NCBI GenBank assembly: GCA_937944245.1
Contig: CALDYY010000066.1
Location: forward strand, 1 to 39,376
Source: an uncultured Saprospiraceae bacterium
GTDB taxonomy: Bacteria; Bacteroidota; Bacteroidia; Chitinophagales; Saprospiraceae
Direction of reading: 5' to 3'
DNA: 39,376 nucleotides
Of the stretch, positions 19,001-27,581 are shown piece after piece. Below the pieces are notes generated by a model that saw nothing but the letters and a program-made list of their open reading frames with translations, made no database searches and was not told the DNA's origin. Within the stretch, counting starts at the first letter, position 1. Each line of letters opens with the position of its first letter. The translations under genes were made by a program, and so were the position numbers.

Positions 19001-19316
19001 CTATTATGAGGATGCTACTTTTTTTCAGAATGGTGTTGCAATCGTTAAATCAAAACAACAATGGGGAATTATTAATTACAAGGGACTAAATATAGTTTCT
19101 ACAAAATATGATTATATCTATCCGTTTGTGAACGCTTATGCAAAAGTGAGAATAAGAGGCACTTATGGATTAGTTGGCTTGGATGGTAAAACGTGCTTGC
19201 CTAGCGAATATGAACAGATAACCTATTTAGGTGAAGGGATTTATAAAGTTGAAAAAAACGAAGAAATTGGCTATTTTAGTCAATCTGGAAAATGGATATG
19301 GAGTATTAAGCATTAA
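16020..19316 (+). CDS. secreted WG-repeat protein
   Basis: The 1098-residue exported protein begins with a signal peptide (MKNIFLLLLALITTRLDAQ). It then consists almost wholly of WG (KWG) beta repeats of about 40-45 residues. Each has the core K-W/Y-G-x-I-N/D, then x-x-G-x-x-I-x-P-x-Y-D/E. I count about 23 copies, some degenerate (DKLGLIN, KWKLVN, YCGLIN, FCGYIN). The best are in the C-terminal half (KWGAID, KWGFAD, KWGLIN, RWGLIN, KYGYIN). A non-repeat insertion lies around residues 380-430. No enzyme motif, T9SS tail or membrane anchor is visible. WG repeats are presumed interaction modules and this protein's role is unknown. Codon use is noticeably AT-rich. The last 11 bases overlap the convergent maf gene. 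Confidence 0.93.
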   Translation: MKNIFLLLLALITTRLDAQVLLPVKQNGKWGVINSEGNLKISPIYDALDIYNQHGYIVAQKKDKLGLINHEGKQILPIIYDEINIINQYFFEVSSYKKWKLVNQLGNVLLDSYEDLTLLNNDLLAFQQDKYWGCINQKGKTVITPKFDSLTYEKDYIITYQSNKLGLCSLRGKYILDNIATQIKFISENLILFKSNNKWGGIDGNGNVLFHPSFQYFNFSSPYLIELGNENTISVYSLLDNTLTSINKIKGNKIEPFSKDLFLLRKDTYCGLINKKGDIVVPALYDEILYFSEQLFRFKRLDKWGLIDDVNNEIFNLELDYIAPLQKGISFIKKNNKYGLLDGMGKFLLTPDYDKIQLEDNKIKAYREEGIELFFLQADGKIIDANTNMEEHYTFSINTNNINIQTECQNRQLKQHEWFYNATTQKWGLRGLNDGYNYILPQFDYIEVKPETGFTLVGVKKNSKYRFGHTQYNFEMVYGLVNNDIGKLVTPIDFLHIYFTDFDNKSPLARCIFSNGTFGLIDTIGRIVMKDISFIDEFKDGKAAIGFGGKLSGALKPKWRIEQLSSFLKKLTSFYYTISHTEDDQYFDENAWLICENCTWGYIDKFGKIVVAPIYDFVKDYKKGVGLVCKDEKWGAIDRKGNHFLDCEYSDIEFIGNAEMLIVHHQLIKYGLIDTIGRVVIPAEYDEIENINHNYVSINLNNKWGFADKNGNLIIPPQYEAVNPFNQDFASVKYNGKWGLINIKGNIVIPFKYIKMGNFKEGLIWVKNGNEYCYINEYEEVQFCINVSLVNDFEYGVARVIEQGRWGLINTSGTYVARPKFNNIHPFDSNKLAVVQYGDSNTRFGVINVKGELIIPTNYNYIYSFSEGYAAVKYKDKYGYINTSGQLIIPTIYSRVSPFREGRAAVQRDGFCGYINYNGEIIVNLEYSKCLEFKDGKAVVYKGYQKGGVVERNGTQIIAPSLNRLLNFEEGRGLVRDAQHRFYYITEDTTLYNGYYEDATFFQNGVAIVKSKQQWGIINYKGLNIVSTKYDYIYPFVNAYAKVRIRGTYGLVGLDGKTCLPSEYEQITYLGEGIYKVEKNEEIGYFSQSGKWIWSIKH

Positions 19317-19887
19317 TAAAATGTTGAAGATATTTATAAATTAAATCAGTTGGTAATCCTACAATATTTGTATAACTACCTTCTATTTTTTCCACTTTAC
19401 AAATTCCTATCCAGTCTTGGATACCATAAGCGCCAGCTTTATCATATGGTTTATAGGTATTAATATAATATTCTATTTCTTCTTCATTTAGTGGATTCAT
19501 CCAAACGTTAGACACAACTGAGAAAGTAATACTTTTTTTCAGAGAACAGATGCAAACACCTGTAATTACTTGATGTTTTCGACCAGATAGCAATTTTAAC
19601 ATCACTTTTGCTTCATACTCGTTTTGGGCTTTCTCTAGAATTTGATTATTGATGATTACTACAGTATCAGCAGTAATTAATATCTCATCATCTTTTATTT
19701 TTGAAAAAGCAGCCTTAGATTTTTTGTTAGCTAAATATTCTGGCACTTTTTCTTTTGCCAAATCTGTTGGGTAATTTTCTTCAACATCTATTAATATTAC
19801 ATCAAAAGAAAATCCCGCATCCTTCATAAGTTGTTGTCTTCTAGGAGATTTTGAGGCTAATAATAGTTTTTGTTCTAAAATTTTCAT
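19306..19887 (-). CDS. maf: Maf family nucleoside triphosphate pyrophosphatase
   Basis: The 193-residue enzyme hydrolyses non-canonical or surplus nucleoside triphosphates to monophosphate and pyrophosphate. Members with this length and motif set act on dTTP/UTP (YhdE type) or m7GTP. The family blocks are all present: LLASKSPRRQQLM at the N-terminus, ILITADTVV with the catalytic Asp, SGRKHQVITGV, YDKAGAYGIQ, and the C-terminal GSYTNIVGLP. The last gene of the five-gene minus-strand unit, it starts 16 bases after the ABC ATPase gene. Its 3' end overlaps the WG-repeat gene by 11 bases, so the two transcripts converge with no spacer. The YhdE-type substrate is inferred from the family. Confidence 0.93.
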   Translation of the reverse strand: MKILEQKLLLASKSPRRQQLMKDAGFSFDVILIDVEENYPTDLAKEKVPEYLANKKSKAAFSKIKDDEILITADTVVIINNQILEKAQNEYEAKVMLKLLSGRKHQVITGVCICSLKKSITFSVVSNVWMNPLNEEEIEYYINTYKPYDKAGAYGIQDWIGICKVEKIEGSYTNIVGLPTDLIYKYLQHFINA

Positions 19888-19903
19888 GTGAAATAATTAA
19901 AAA

Positions 19904-21553
19904 TTAAATAGACATTGATGATAAAAGTTGCTGCGTATAGCTGTCTTTAGGACGATTGAAAAGCTCCTCTGTATTTGCGCGTTCAACTACTTTCCCTTCC
20001 TGCATCACCATAATATCATCACTCATAAATCTAATAACAGATAAATCATGAGAAATAAATAAATAGCTTAAACTTAATTTTTCTTGTAAGTCTTTTAATA
20101 AATTTAAAATCTGTGCTTGTGTAGATACGTCTAAAGAAGATACACATTCATCACATATAAGCAATTTAGGATTTGTGGCTAACGCTCTAGCTAAACAGAT
20201 ACGTTGTCGCTGACCACCAGAAAACTCATAAGGTAGCCGATAAAAATAGTCTGCTTTTAAACCTACTATTTCTAATAATTCAATGACCTTATCCTTAGAG
20301 GAATCTATTTTGTATTGTCTCATAGGCTCTGAGATAGCAGTTCCAATAGGTATTCTAGGATTGAGTGATGCGTAGGGGTCTTGAAAAATAATTTGTATCT
20401 CTTTTCTAATATTTCTCATATCAATAGAAGATAATTTTAGAATATCTTTATTTTTAAAGTAAACTTCACCTGAGTAAGGTTCTATTAATCGAAGAATAGA
20501 ACGTCCCAATGTAGTTTTTCCACTACCACTTTCACCAACAACACCTAATGTATTTCCTTCTTTTAAATCAAAACTTACATTTTGAATAGCTTTTACATAA
20601 GATTTCTTTTCAAAAATAGATTGTTTGTTTTTTAAAAACCAAGTATTCAATTTTTTAACTTCTAATATATTATTATTGTTTTGACTTTTATTTGGAACTT
20701 CATTTTTTATATTTTCTACTGAAATCGTTGGTAAGCGATGAATTTTCTTATGAATTGGAGGTTGAGCCATCATAAGTGCCTTTGTGTAATGTTGTTTAGG
20801 ATGTTCAAAAATAGATTGTTGACTACCGCTTTCTATAATCTTTCCCTCTTTTATAATAAAGATACTATTAGCTATCTGTGCTACCAATGGTAAATTATGG
20901 GAAATAAATAAAATAGATAAATGTTGATTTTTTTGTAGTGCTTTAAGCGTTTCTATGATTGATTTTTGTGTAGTTACATCTAGGGCAGTAGTTGGTTCAT
21001 CCGCAATTAGCAGACGTGGATATGAAGCCATAGCCATTGCTATCATTACCCTTTGTCGCTGTCCTCCCGAAAGCTGATGTGGGAAAGAATAGAATATTCT
21101 TTCTGCATCAGTTAATTGTACTTTTTCTAACCAATCCAAAGTTAATAGTATTGCTTCTTTTTGCGAAACGTTATAATGTGATTTTATAACTTCGGTAATC
21201 TGATAACCACATCGCATGACTGGATTAAGGGCGGTCATCGGCTCTTGAAAAATCATACTGATTTCTCCACCTCGAATTTCTATAATTTGTTGAGTAGTTA
21301 AATTTAATAAATTAACATATTTTCCTTCTTTAGTTTGATAAATAATTTCACCACTAATTTGGGCTTGCTTAGAAACTAATTGAAGGATAGATAATGCTGT
21401 AATAGATTTCCCAGAACCTGATTCACCAATTAATCCAACAATTTCACCTTTTTTTATTTTTAAATTTATGGTATCAACTACTTTTGTATTCTCTTGATGA
21501 GGATTAAACTGAATACTTAGATTTTTTATGCTCAGTAAATAATCTTGTCCCAT
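19904..21553 (-). CDS. fused OppD/OppF-type ABC transporter ATP-binding protein
   Basis: The 549-residue protein holds two ATP-binding domains of the peptide/nickel/glutathione import class in one chain, equivalent to OppD/DppD plus OppF/DppF (as in YejF and GsiA). Domain 1 has GESGSGKSITAL (about 39-50), LSGGQRQRV and LLIADEPTTALD. Domain 2 has GESGSGKTTLGR, FSGGQRQRI and LLICDECVSSLD. The signature, Walker B Glu and H-loop (ISHNLP, ISHDLS) residues are present in both, so both sites look catalytic. The linker (about 265-310) is Asn/Lys-rich. No permease or binding protein is adjacent, so these must lie elsewhere. The gene lies between RNase D (24-base gap) and maf (16-base gap). Confidence 0.93.
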   Translation of the reverse strand: MGQDYLLSIKNLSIQFNPHQENTKVVDTINLKIKKGEIVGLIGESGSGKSITALSILQLVSKQAQISGEIIYQTKEGKYVNLLNLTTQQIIEIRGGEISMIFQEPMTALNPVMRCGYQITEVIKSHYNVSQKEAILLTLDWLEKVQLTDAERIFYSFPHQLSGGQRQRVMIAMAMASYPRLLIADEPTTALDVTTQKSIIETLKALQKNQHLSILFISHNLPLVAQIANSIFIIKEGKIIESGSQQSIFEHPKQHYTKALMMAQPPIHKKIHRLPTISVENIKNEVPNKSQNNNNILEVKKLNTWFLKNKQSIFEKKSYVKAIQNVSFDLKEGNTLGVVGESGSGKTTLGRSILRLIEPYSGEVYFKNKDILKLSSIDMRNIRKEIQIIFQDPYASLNPRIPIGTAISEPMRQYKIDSSKDKVIELLEIVGLKADYFYRLPYEFSGGQRQRICLARALATNPKLLICDECVSSLDVSTQAQILNLLKDLQEKLSLSYLFISHDLSVIRFMSDDIMVMQEGKVVERANTEELFNRPKDSYTQQLLSSMSI

Positions 21554-21577
21554 AGATTGTTGCTATTGATAACTGAA

Positions 21578-22750
21578 TTATTCTCGTATGCTTATACTCA
21601 AATCATCTGCTTTTATTATTAAATTATTTCGATTTTCTAAACAATTTAATAACTTTTCTCCAAGTATTTCTCTTTTCCAGCCCGACTGTAAGCTTTCCTC
21701 TTTATAATACTCATCGTTTTTAATTTTTTTAAAAATATTTCTGGATATAACAAGTTCGGGTGCAATTTTTTGCTGTAAACATTGATATTGAATGAAATTA
21801 TAAAGTAACTCTAATTTTATGTCTTCTAATGGAGGAATATCATTAATTTGCATAATATCATTTAAAATGGCTATTTCTTCTTTAGAGCTTTCTTTATTAT
21901 ACATTTTTAACATTTCGTCGCCGTACTTGAGTATAAATTTTTCAGAAATACGGCGATTATTTTTTAAACCTTCTATTCCCATACCCATACTTTTTACAAT
22001 AGGAGTGATGTTTTTTGTAGCTAATATCATCTCCTTAGAGTGATTTCGCTCCTCTGCTTTTTTTCTCCTCCATTCGTATAAGCGCAATAAGAAAACTTGT
22101 TCTTTTAATGAAAAAATATTTAGCTGTTTATGTGAAAGTATTTCTTTGTGTGGCTCTTTTTCATAATAATCTACTTGCTTCAACTTATTAAATTCCTCTT
22201 GTACCCAGTCTAACCTAGCTAATAGTATTATTTTCTTTAAAAGAGCTTGATATAAGTTATATAGATTTATAACATCTTCCAAAGCATATTGAATTTGTCT
22301 GTTTTTTATAGGTCTTTCTTCCCAATCTGTTACTGTTTGGCTTTTACCGAGTTTGATATTTAGTTCATCTTCAACCAGTTTTCTTAAAGAGGTAGGGTAT
22401 TTATAGCCCACAAACCCCGCCGCTATTTGTGTATCAAAAATATTATCTGGTATTATATGATATAACTCATAAATCAGACGATAATCATTTTCTCCTGCAT
22501 GAGTAATGACTAAAACTTTTGGGTCAGTAATAATTTTAAGCAGTGGTTGGATATGAGGTAATTTTAAAACGTCAAATATAAAAAGCCCTTTTTCGCTAGC
22601 TACTTGTACGATACATAGTAAAGTTTGATAACGCTTTTCACCTATAAATTCTGTGTCCAAACTTATCCACGGAATGTTTTGATGAAGTGTTTGAAAATAA
22701 GCTAAATCAGCTTCTGTTTCTAAGAGATGATATTGTTCTATTGGAGGCAT
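21578..22750 (-). CDS. rnd: ribonuclease D, 3'-5' exonuclease
   Basis: The 390-residue enzyme trims the 3' ends of tRNA and other structured RNAs. The DEDDy exonuclease core is complete: Asp32 and Glu34 in LDTEF, Asp89 in GENDYRLI, and Tyr155 plus Asp159 in YALED. The C-terminal region from about 205 (LRLYEWRRKKAEERNHS...) is an HRDC-type helical domain, and a further helical tail reaches to 390. Length agrees with bacterial RNase D (about 375). It starts six bases after the stop of the 605-residue protein gene, so translation is almost certainly coupled. Its position directly behind a SNF2-related gene pair is discussed in the findings. Confidence 0.93.
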   Translation of the reverse strand: MPPIEQYHLLETEADLAYFQTLHQNIPWISLDTEFIGEKRYQTLLCIVQVASEKGLFIFDVLKLPHIQPLLKIITDPKVLVITHAGENDYRLIYELYHIIPDNIFDTQIAAGFVGYKYPTSLRKLVEDELNIKLGKSQTVTDWEERPIKNRQIQYALEDVINLYNLYQALLKKIILLARLDWVQEEFNKLKQVDYYEKEPHKEILSHKQLNIFSLKEQVFLLRLYEWRRKKAEERNHSKEMILATKNITPIVKSMGMGIEGLKNNRRISEKFILKYGDEMLKMYNKESSKEEIAILNDIMQINDIPPLEDIKLELLYNFIQYQCLQQKIAPELVISRNIFKKIKNDEYYKEESLQSGWKREILGEKLLNCLENRNNLIIKADDLSISIRE

Positions 22751-22756
22751 ATTTTT

Positions 22757-24574
22757 TTAATTGGTGATGAAATAACCAAATTCTTGTAACCTTTTTTTGA
22801 ATTTACTGTAATTTTCTTTTGATATAAGTACATGGTAACCTTCTGCTTTTGTCACAAGTTTTTTTAATAATTGGTCTCTAGCTATTAAATGGACTAGTTT
22901 AGTATTTGTTTCTGGTATTTTAAATATCCTTATTTCTTGTAATTCTTCTAATGGATCAATTTTTTGTCCCAGTTCTACAAAAAAATTCTCCCAAATTAAG
23001 GGGAGTTCACTGCCTATAAACTGTTGAAAAAGTTTAATTTTGGTGTTTAATTCTTCTTTTGATCGGCATTCTTTTAAAAATAATCTAAAATCAGTTTGAA
23101 ATCTAGTGGGGCTAATACGTTCTGCATAGGGACTAATAAGTGCACTAAGCATTTCATCATCCTCATTGATGAGTATAGAAAGAGAATCTTCCGATAGCTT
23201 TATTTCGTATTTTCCTATATTCTTTGGTGGAATATAGCTTCCTGTAATGCCTAAAACATAATCTCCCAGAGGAGTTCTCCTAATTGACTTTAATCCATCG
23301 TAAGGTGAAAATGAAGTCACACCAAGTGTGCTTACATCAGGTACATCGTATCCTATATCTACTAGCCCAAATGATGCGTAAAGAAAAAAAGTACCCTTTA
23401 CAAACGATTCAACAATGGCTCTTTTATATTTTCCTGACCGAATATAATGTTTATCATTATAATATTTAGATTCAGGGTCAACATATTGATAATATAATTT
23501 ATCTGCTACAGTATGTTCTAAAATAGGTTTTATTTCAATAACATTATAGAGCATGTAATCTTCTATATTTTTTATACTAACCCAAGATTTCTCGGGAAGT
23601 CTTTGCAATATTTTAAGCATAGTAGATTCTACCGCTGGCAAGCTATCACCATCTATATACCCAATTCCTTTTAAATAATGCAATACTAAAGTAGCTGTTT
23701 CTACAGAGTTTAAATAATGATGCCTAAATAAAATAGACCGCATTATCTCGGGAAATTCAAGTGATTGATTAATTAACTTATTTTTTACACCTAATATCAT
23801 TCCCACAATCAGGGTAGAACGGATATTTTTTAGCGTTTTATCTACATCATCACTATTAAAAAATTCTTTTAGATTTAGTTTGCGCTGCATTTTATTAATA
23901 GATGCAATAGTTGGGCGACCTTTAGCTGTTGTCGCTAATTGATCCTGATTCAGGTAGGTAATTATCCTCGCCCATTCCATCTGGATATCTTGTTCTCCTG
24001 TCACATAGAGGTAACTTACATGGGGGATAGTTTCTAATGCTATAATTTCTGCACTCTTGGGTTTCTCATAATATTGAGCTAAAACTCTTCTTAAAGATGG
24101 AGGAAGAGAAAGTAAAAGTTCTGGTTTTTGAGCATACCATCCAGCCGAATTTTCTACTCTAAAAATTAAAAAATCTTTTTTTATTGTATATTGAGCTTCT
24201 ACGTGATTCCCCCATGTTTTTTTTTCTGTAATATCATATATTCTTATATTCATTTTTTGCTCAATTTCGTCTTGGTGGAGACGTTCTGTCCAAATTAGAG
24301 CATCCATTATTTGTTGAACCTCTTCAATTAAAGACTCTCTAAATTTAAAATATATTTCTTTGTTGGCAAATGGAATAGCACACATACTTGCTATCTGCTC
24401 TTTTTGATAGGCTTTTAACTTGATTAAATCTAACTCCATTCTAGATATGCGCTGTCCAAGAAGAAAATCATAGTTATTGGCTATAAATATTCTAGTTGTC
24501 GTTTTAAATGCGATTTCTAATTCGTTTTTATTATATGACTCACTTAGTATTTTAGCGACAGTCACTAAATTCAT
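22757..24574 (-). CDS. 605-residue protein resembling a free-standing helicase-associated module
   Basis: I chose the ATG at 24574. A TTG at 24607 would add 11 residues and overlap the helicase gene by 11 bases. No signal peptide, membrane helix or catalytic motif is visible. The middle and C-terminus resemble the helicase-associated (Helicase_C_3/XPB-Ssl2-like) layout: several winged-helix-like blocks, then RRTPLGDYVLG, then a beta segment YEIKLSEDSLSILINEDDE, a helical stretch ISPYAERISPTRFQ, and a terminal beta-alpha-beta unit (ETNTKLVHLIARDQLLKKL ... YHVLISKENYSKFKKRL). The helicase motor itself is absent. The SNF2 gene lies directly upstream (22-base gap) and RNase D six bases downstream, so a protein that works with the SNF2 enzyme is a reasonable inference. 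The family assignment is from pattern recognition only. Confidence 0.75.
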   Translation of the reverse strand: MNLVTVAKILSESYNKNELEIAFKTTTRIFIANNYDFLLGQRISRMELDLIKLKAYQKEQIASMCAIPFANKEIYFKFRESLIEEVQQIMDALIWTERLHQDEIEQKMNIRIYDITEKKTWGNHVEAQYTIKKDFLIFRVENSAGWYAQKPELLLSLPPSLRRVLAQYYEKPKSAEIIALETIPHVSYLYVTGEQDIQMEWARIITYLNQDQLATTAKGRPTIASINKMQRKLNLKEFFNSDDVDKTLKNIRSTLIVGMILGVKNKLINQSLEFPEIMRSILFRHHYLNSVETATLVLHYLKGIGYIDGDSLPAVESTMLKILQRLPEKSWVSIKNIEDYMLYNVIEIKPILEHTVADKLYYQYVDPESKYYNDKHYIRSGKYKRAIVESFVKGTFFLYASFGLVDIGYDVPDVSTLGVTSFSPYDGLKSIRRTPLGDYVLGITGSYIPPKNIGKYEIKLSEDSLSILINEDDEMLSALISPYAERISPTRFQTDFRLFLKECRSKEELNTKIKLFQQFIGSELPLIWENFFVELGQKIDPLEELQEIRIFKIPETNTKLVHLIARDQLLKKLVTKAEGYHVLISKENYSKFKKRLQEFGYFITN

Positions 24575-24596
24575 ATTGTAGTAAATATTTTGTATT

Positions 24597-27437
24597 TTAG
24601 TTACCAAACTCTAAATTACCTCCCAAAATGAAGCTGATATCATCCTCTGTCAAGGATTTTAACGCACTGCCATCCGTCGTAATTATATTGTCGAATAACT
24701 CTTTTTTTAATTGTTGTAGTTGTAGAATTTTTTCTTCTATTGTATTTTGTGTAATCAGTTTATAAGCAATTACTTTATTCATTTGTCCAAAGCGATGCGC
24801 TCTATCAATAGCCTGATTTTCGGCAGCTACATTCCACCACGGATCAAAAATAAAGATGGTATCAGCAGCCGTTAAATTCAATCCTGTTCCTCCTGTTTTT
24901 AGGGTCATTATAAATACTTTACAATCATCTTCATTTTGAAATTTATCTACTAATTGTTGTCGGTCTCTTGTTGCACCAGTCATACTCACATAATTGATTC
25001 CTGCCTCGTTAAGTACTTCGCCGATAAGCTCTACGGCAATTAAGTAGTTAGCAAATACCAGTGCTTTATGCCCATTAGCGATAGTATCTAGTAGCTGTTC
25101 TTGAAGCAGCTCGCGCTTGGGGGAAATTACTTTTCCATCTGAAACGTGTTCGGGAATGGATGCGATTTGGCGTAATTCATTAAGTGCTTGGAAAATAAAG
25201 AACTGTGCGCCTTGTACTCCTTTTTTAGCAATTTGAGAACCTATCGCGGACTGATAAAAATTCCTTCGCTGCTCGTATAATTTTCTTTGTTCATCCGACA
25301 TCTCTACATATAATGTCTGTTCTATTTTATCTGGTAGCTCTTTAAGCACATCTTTTTTTAATCTGCGTAACACGAAAGGATATATTTTTTTCCTTAAATG
25401 TTCCATTGCTATTTTATCATTATATTTTTGTATTGGTGTTAAATAGTCTCTATTAAACTGATTTACAGAGCCAAACATAGTTGGGTTCAAAAAGCGGAAT
25501 AAAGAATATAACTCTCCAAGATTATTTTCTACTGGTGTTCCACTTAGTGCCAATCGGTGTTTTGACTTCAATAGCATTACTGCTTTGGTTGTTAAGGCAT
25601 TAACATTCTTGATGTTTTGCGACTCATCTAAAATGATGTACAAAAAATCAATTTCTTTCAATATTTCAATTTCATTTCTAGCAATAGAATATGTCGTTAA
25701 TATCAATTTTGCCTTTAATGCTATTTCCAAGTCTCGGTCATTACCATGAAAAATATAGGTAGAAAGTTGAGGCGCAAACTTTTTAACTTCCCTTTGCCAG
25801 TTATATAATAAACTTTTAGGCATTATGATTAAAGAAGGTATATCTGATTCTTCTTCATAAATATCTGCTAATAGAGTTATAGTTTGAAGCGTTTTACCTA
25901 AGCCCATATCATCCGCCAAGCATCCACCTAATTGGTGGTCTTGCATATAATGAAGCCACTTATAACCTTGTTCTTGATATGGACGAAGTGTAGCATCAAC
26001 AAATGGGTTTTTAATGTTATAATGTTCTAAGTTTGATAAGCCTTCGTAAAATTCTTTAGGCTTTTTAAAAATTTCTTGGTTGGTCTTTTCTTCAATAATT
26101 TCTTCAACTATGGGGAGGTCAAAAAAGGAAACTTTAGCATTATTATCTTTACCTTTTTTAAAAATACGCTCTAATTGACGCATGTATTTTTCATTGACCA
26201 CAGCTTGCGTTCCATCACTTAATTGGATGTAACGGTTCTTGTTAAATTGATTAAGAACATCAAATAAATTCAGTTCTTCTCCCTCAAAATTTAAAGTTAC
26301 TTCTCCCTCAAAGAAATTAATGTTATGGGACAGATTTAAAGAAAGTTTTGGCGTAGTTGTTGTAACTTTATAAGATTTTAACTTCTCCGCTCCAAATAAT
26401 TGATATTTAGTTAGTAATCCAGGAAGCTCATTATAAATAAAATTAGCAGCAATATCTTTAGGGATAATAAATAACTCATCCTCTTTAATAACTTGGCTTT
26501 TTACGCCCTCCTTTGATTTTTTTGGTGTTTGTTGTTTAAGTAATTGTTCTATTTCTTTGATAACTTGTTCAATAGGTTCTCGTTCTATAAATTTAACAGT
26601 AATTATTTTTTCTAATTCATTAATTTCTGCCAGCCTAAATAGTTCAAATTGATCCATTACTTCCATGCCAACTTCTGGTAAACTTTGTCCGACACGCATC
26701 AAGAGAGCGTCATCGGCATCAATCTTTTCAAAAATTAGACTTGGAATGGCGTGTACTTTATCTGGAGTTAACTTAACAGTATAATTTCTAAAACTTACTT
26801 TTTCTACATTTTCAATATTAGAAAAAAATAAGGATAAAAATACCACTAACTCATTCTGTGATATAATAGTATCGAAATAGGGCAAGCTATTATATTGGCT
26901 TCCTAAAGGCTTTACATTTACTATTTTATTATTAATTAAAATATATTGGTCGCTTAGTAATTTTATGTTTTCAAATTGCTGGTCAGCTATTTCTATAATT
27001 ACCTGACTTCTGAACCGTTCTACATTTGCTTTTTCACCCTCGATAGGTTTTATCAATAACCTTAATACAGCATTTTCTGATGTAAATTGAAGCGGCTGCA
27101 TGTTTTCATCAACGATGTTGTTACAATGTTTCAATTGCTCGATTAGATGTTCATGCGCCGATAAATAAAGAAAATCAGTAGGCTTTTCCCAGTCAATCAA
27201 GAAACTGTTTTTATCTTGGATCTGGTCAATCAGTCGAAGAACATGACGCTCTGCGCCACCATGGTTAAGGTAATTTACCTCTACCTCAATTCCATGCTTG
27301 TTTACCACTTTGAGGTATGCTCCGAAAGCATCAAAGAGTAGCTGAAAAAAAACTTCATCTACTTTTTGAAAAGAGTTCCTCGCTTGTTCTGATTGTTTTC
27401 TGAAGTGATCAAAGATATTTGTAGGCTGTTTCATCAT
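24597..27437 (-). CDS. SNF2-family DEAD/DEAH-box helicase (ATP-dependent translocase)
   Basis: The 946-residue protein has a long N-terminal region (about 1-440) without a recognisable zinc-binding SWIM motif, then a complete SNF2 motor (about 490-930). Motif I is ADDMGLGKTLQ, Ia IIMPKSLLYNW, II LDESQ, III LALSGTPVENNLGELYS, IV around ALVFANYL, V TGGTGLNLTAADT, and VI QAIDRAHRFGQ. These enzymes translocate on double-stranded DNA and remodel DNA-protein complexes. The bacterial class (HepA/RapA and SNF2-related) is poorly characterised; some members act in DNA repair or defence. The protein is cytoplasmic. It is the first gene of the five-gene unit, with a promoter-like box about 24 bases upstream. 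The start is the first of two adjacent ATGs. Confidence 0.95.
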   Translation of the reverse strand: MMKQPTNIFDHFRKQSEQARNSFQKVDEVFFQLLFDAFGAYLKVVNKHGIEVEVNYLNHGGAERHVLRLIDQIQDKNSFLIDWEKPTDFLYLSAHEHLIEQLKHCNNIVDENMQPLQFTSENAVLRLLIKPIEGEKANVERFRSQVIIEIADQQFENIKLLSDQYILINNKIVNVKPLGSQYNSLPYFDTIISQNELVVFLSLFFSNIENVEKVSFRNYTVKLTPDKVHAIPSLIFEKIDADDALLMRVGQSLPEVGMEVMDQFELFRLAEINELEKIITVKFIEREPIEQVIKEIEQLLKQQTPKKSKEGVKSQVIKEDELFIIPKDIAANFIYNELPGLLTKYQLFGAEKLKSYKVTTTTPKLSLNLSHNINFFEGEVTLNFEGEELNLFDVLNQFNKNRYIQLSDGTQAVVNEKYMRQLERIFKKGKDNNAKVSFFDLPIVEEIIEEKTNQEIFKKPKEFYEGLSNLEHYNIKNPFVDATLRPYQEQGYKWLHYMQDHQLGGCLADDMGLGKTLQTITLLADIYEEESDIPSLIIMPKSLLYNWQREVKKFAPQLSTYIFHGNDRDLEIALKAKLILTTYSIARNEIEILKEIDFLYIILDESQNIKNVNALTTKAVMLLKSKHRLALSGTPVENNLGELYSLFRFLNPTMFGSVNQFNRDYLTPIQKYNDKIAMEHLRKKIYPFVLRRLKKDVLKELPDKIEQTLYVEMSDEQRKLYEQRRNFYQSAIGSQIAKKGVQGAQFFIFQALNELRQIASIPEHVSDGKVISPKRELLQEQLLDTIANGHKALVFANYLIAVELIGEVLNEAGINYVSMTGATRDRQQLVDKFQNEDDCKVFIMTLKTGGTGLNLTAADTIFIFDPWWNVAAENQAIDRAHRFGQMNKVIAYKLITQNTIEEKILQLQQLKKELFDNIITTDGSALKSLTEDDISFILGGNLEFGN

Positions 27438-27460
27438 AAAGTTCTAAACTCCGTAAAGCG

Positions 27461-27468
27461 CAAATATA
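27461..27468 (-). promoter_or_regulatory. candidate -7 box of the SNF2 operon
   Basis: The minus strand reads TATATTTG at 27468-27461, a full match to TAnnTTTG, but no TTG lies 17-23 bases upstream. Transcription from near 27454 would leave a short leader carrying GGAG about 12 bases before the start codon. Confidence 0.3.
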
Positions 27469-27581
27469 GCAAAAAACAAACTCTTGACTGAATATTTATG
27501 TTCTTACATTTATCGAAATAATTTTTTATCGTTGTACAACTGAAATATAAATTTAATCGTATTAGTAAAAAATACTGTTTT

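Noticed and set aside
19306-27437. The SNF2 cluster as a known defence system such as DISARM or BREX
   Set aside because: There is no methyltransferase, DUF1998, phospholipase-D or PglZ gene, and the flanking genes are housekeeping.
27531-27540. GTTGTACAAC palindrome upstream of the asmA-like gene
   Set aside because: A single 10-bp site with no second copy nearby; noted with the gene but not supported as an operator.
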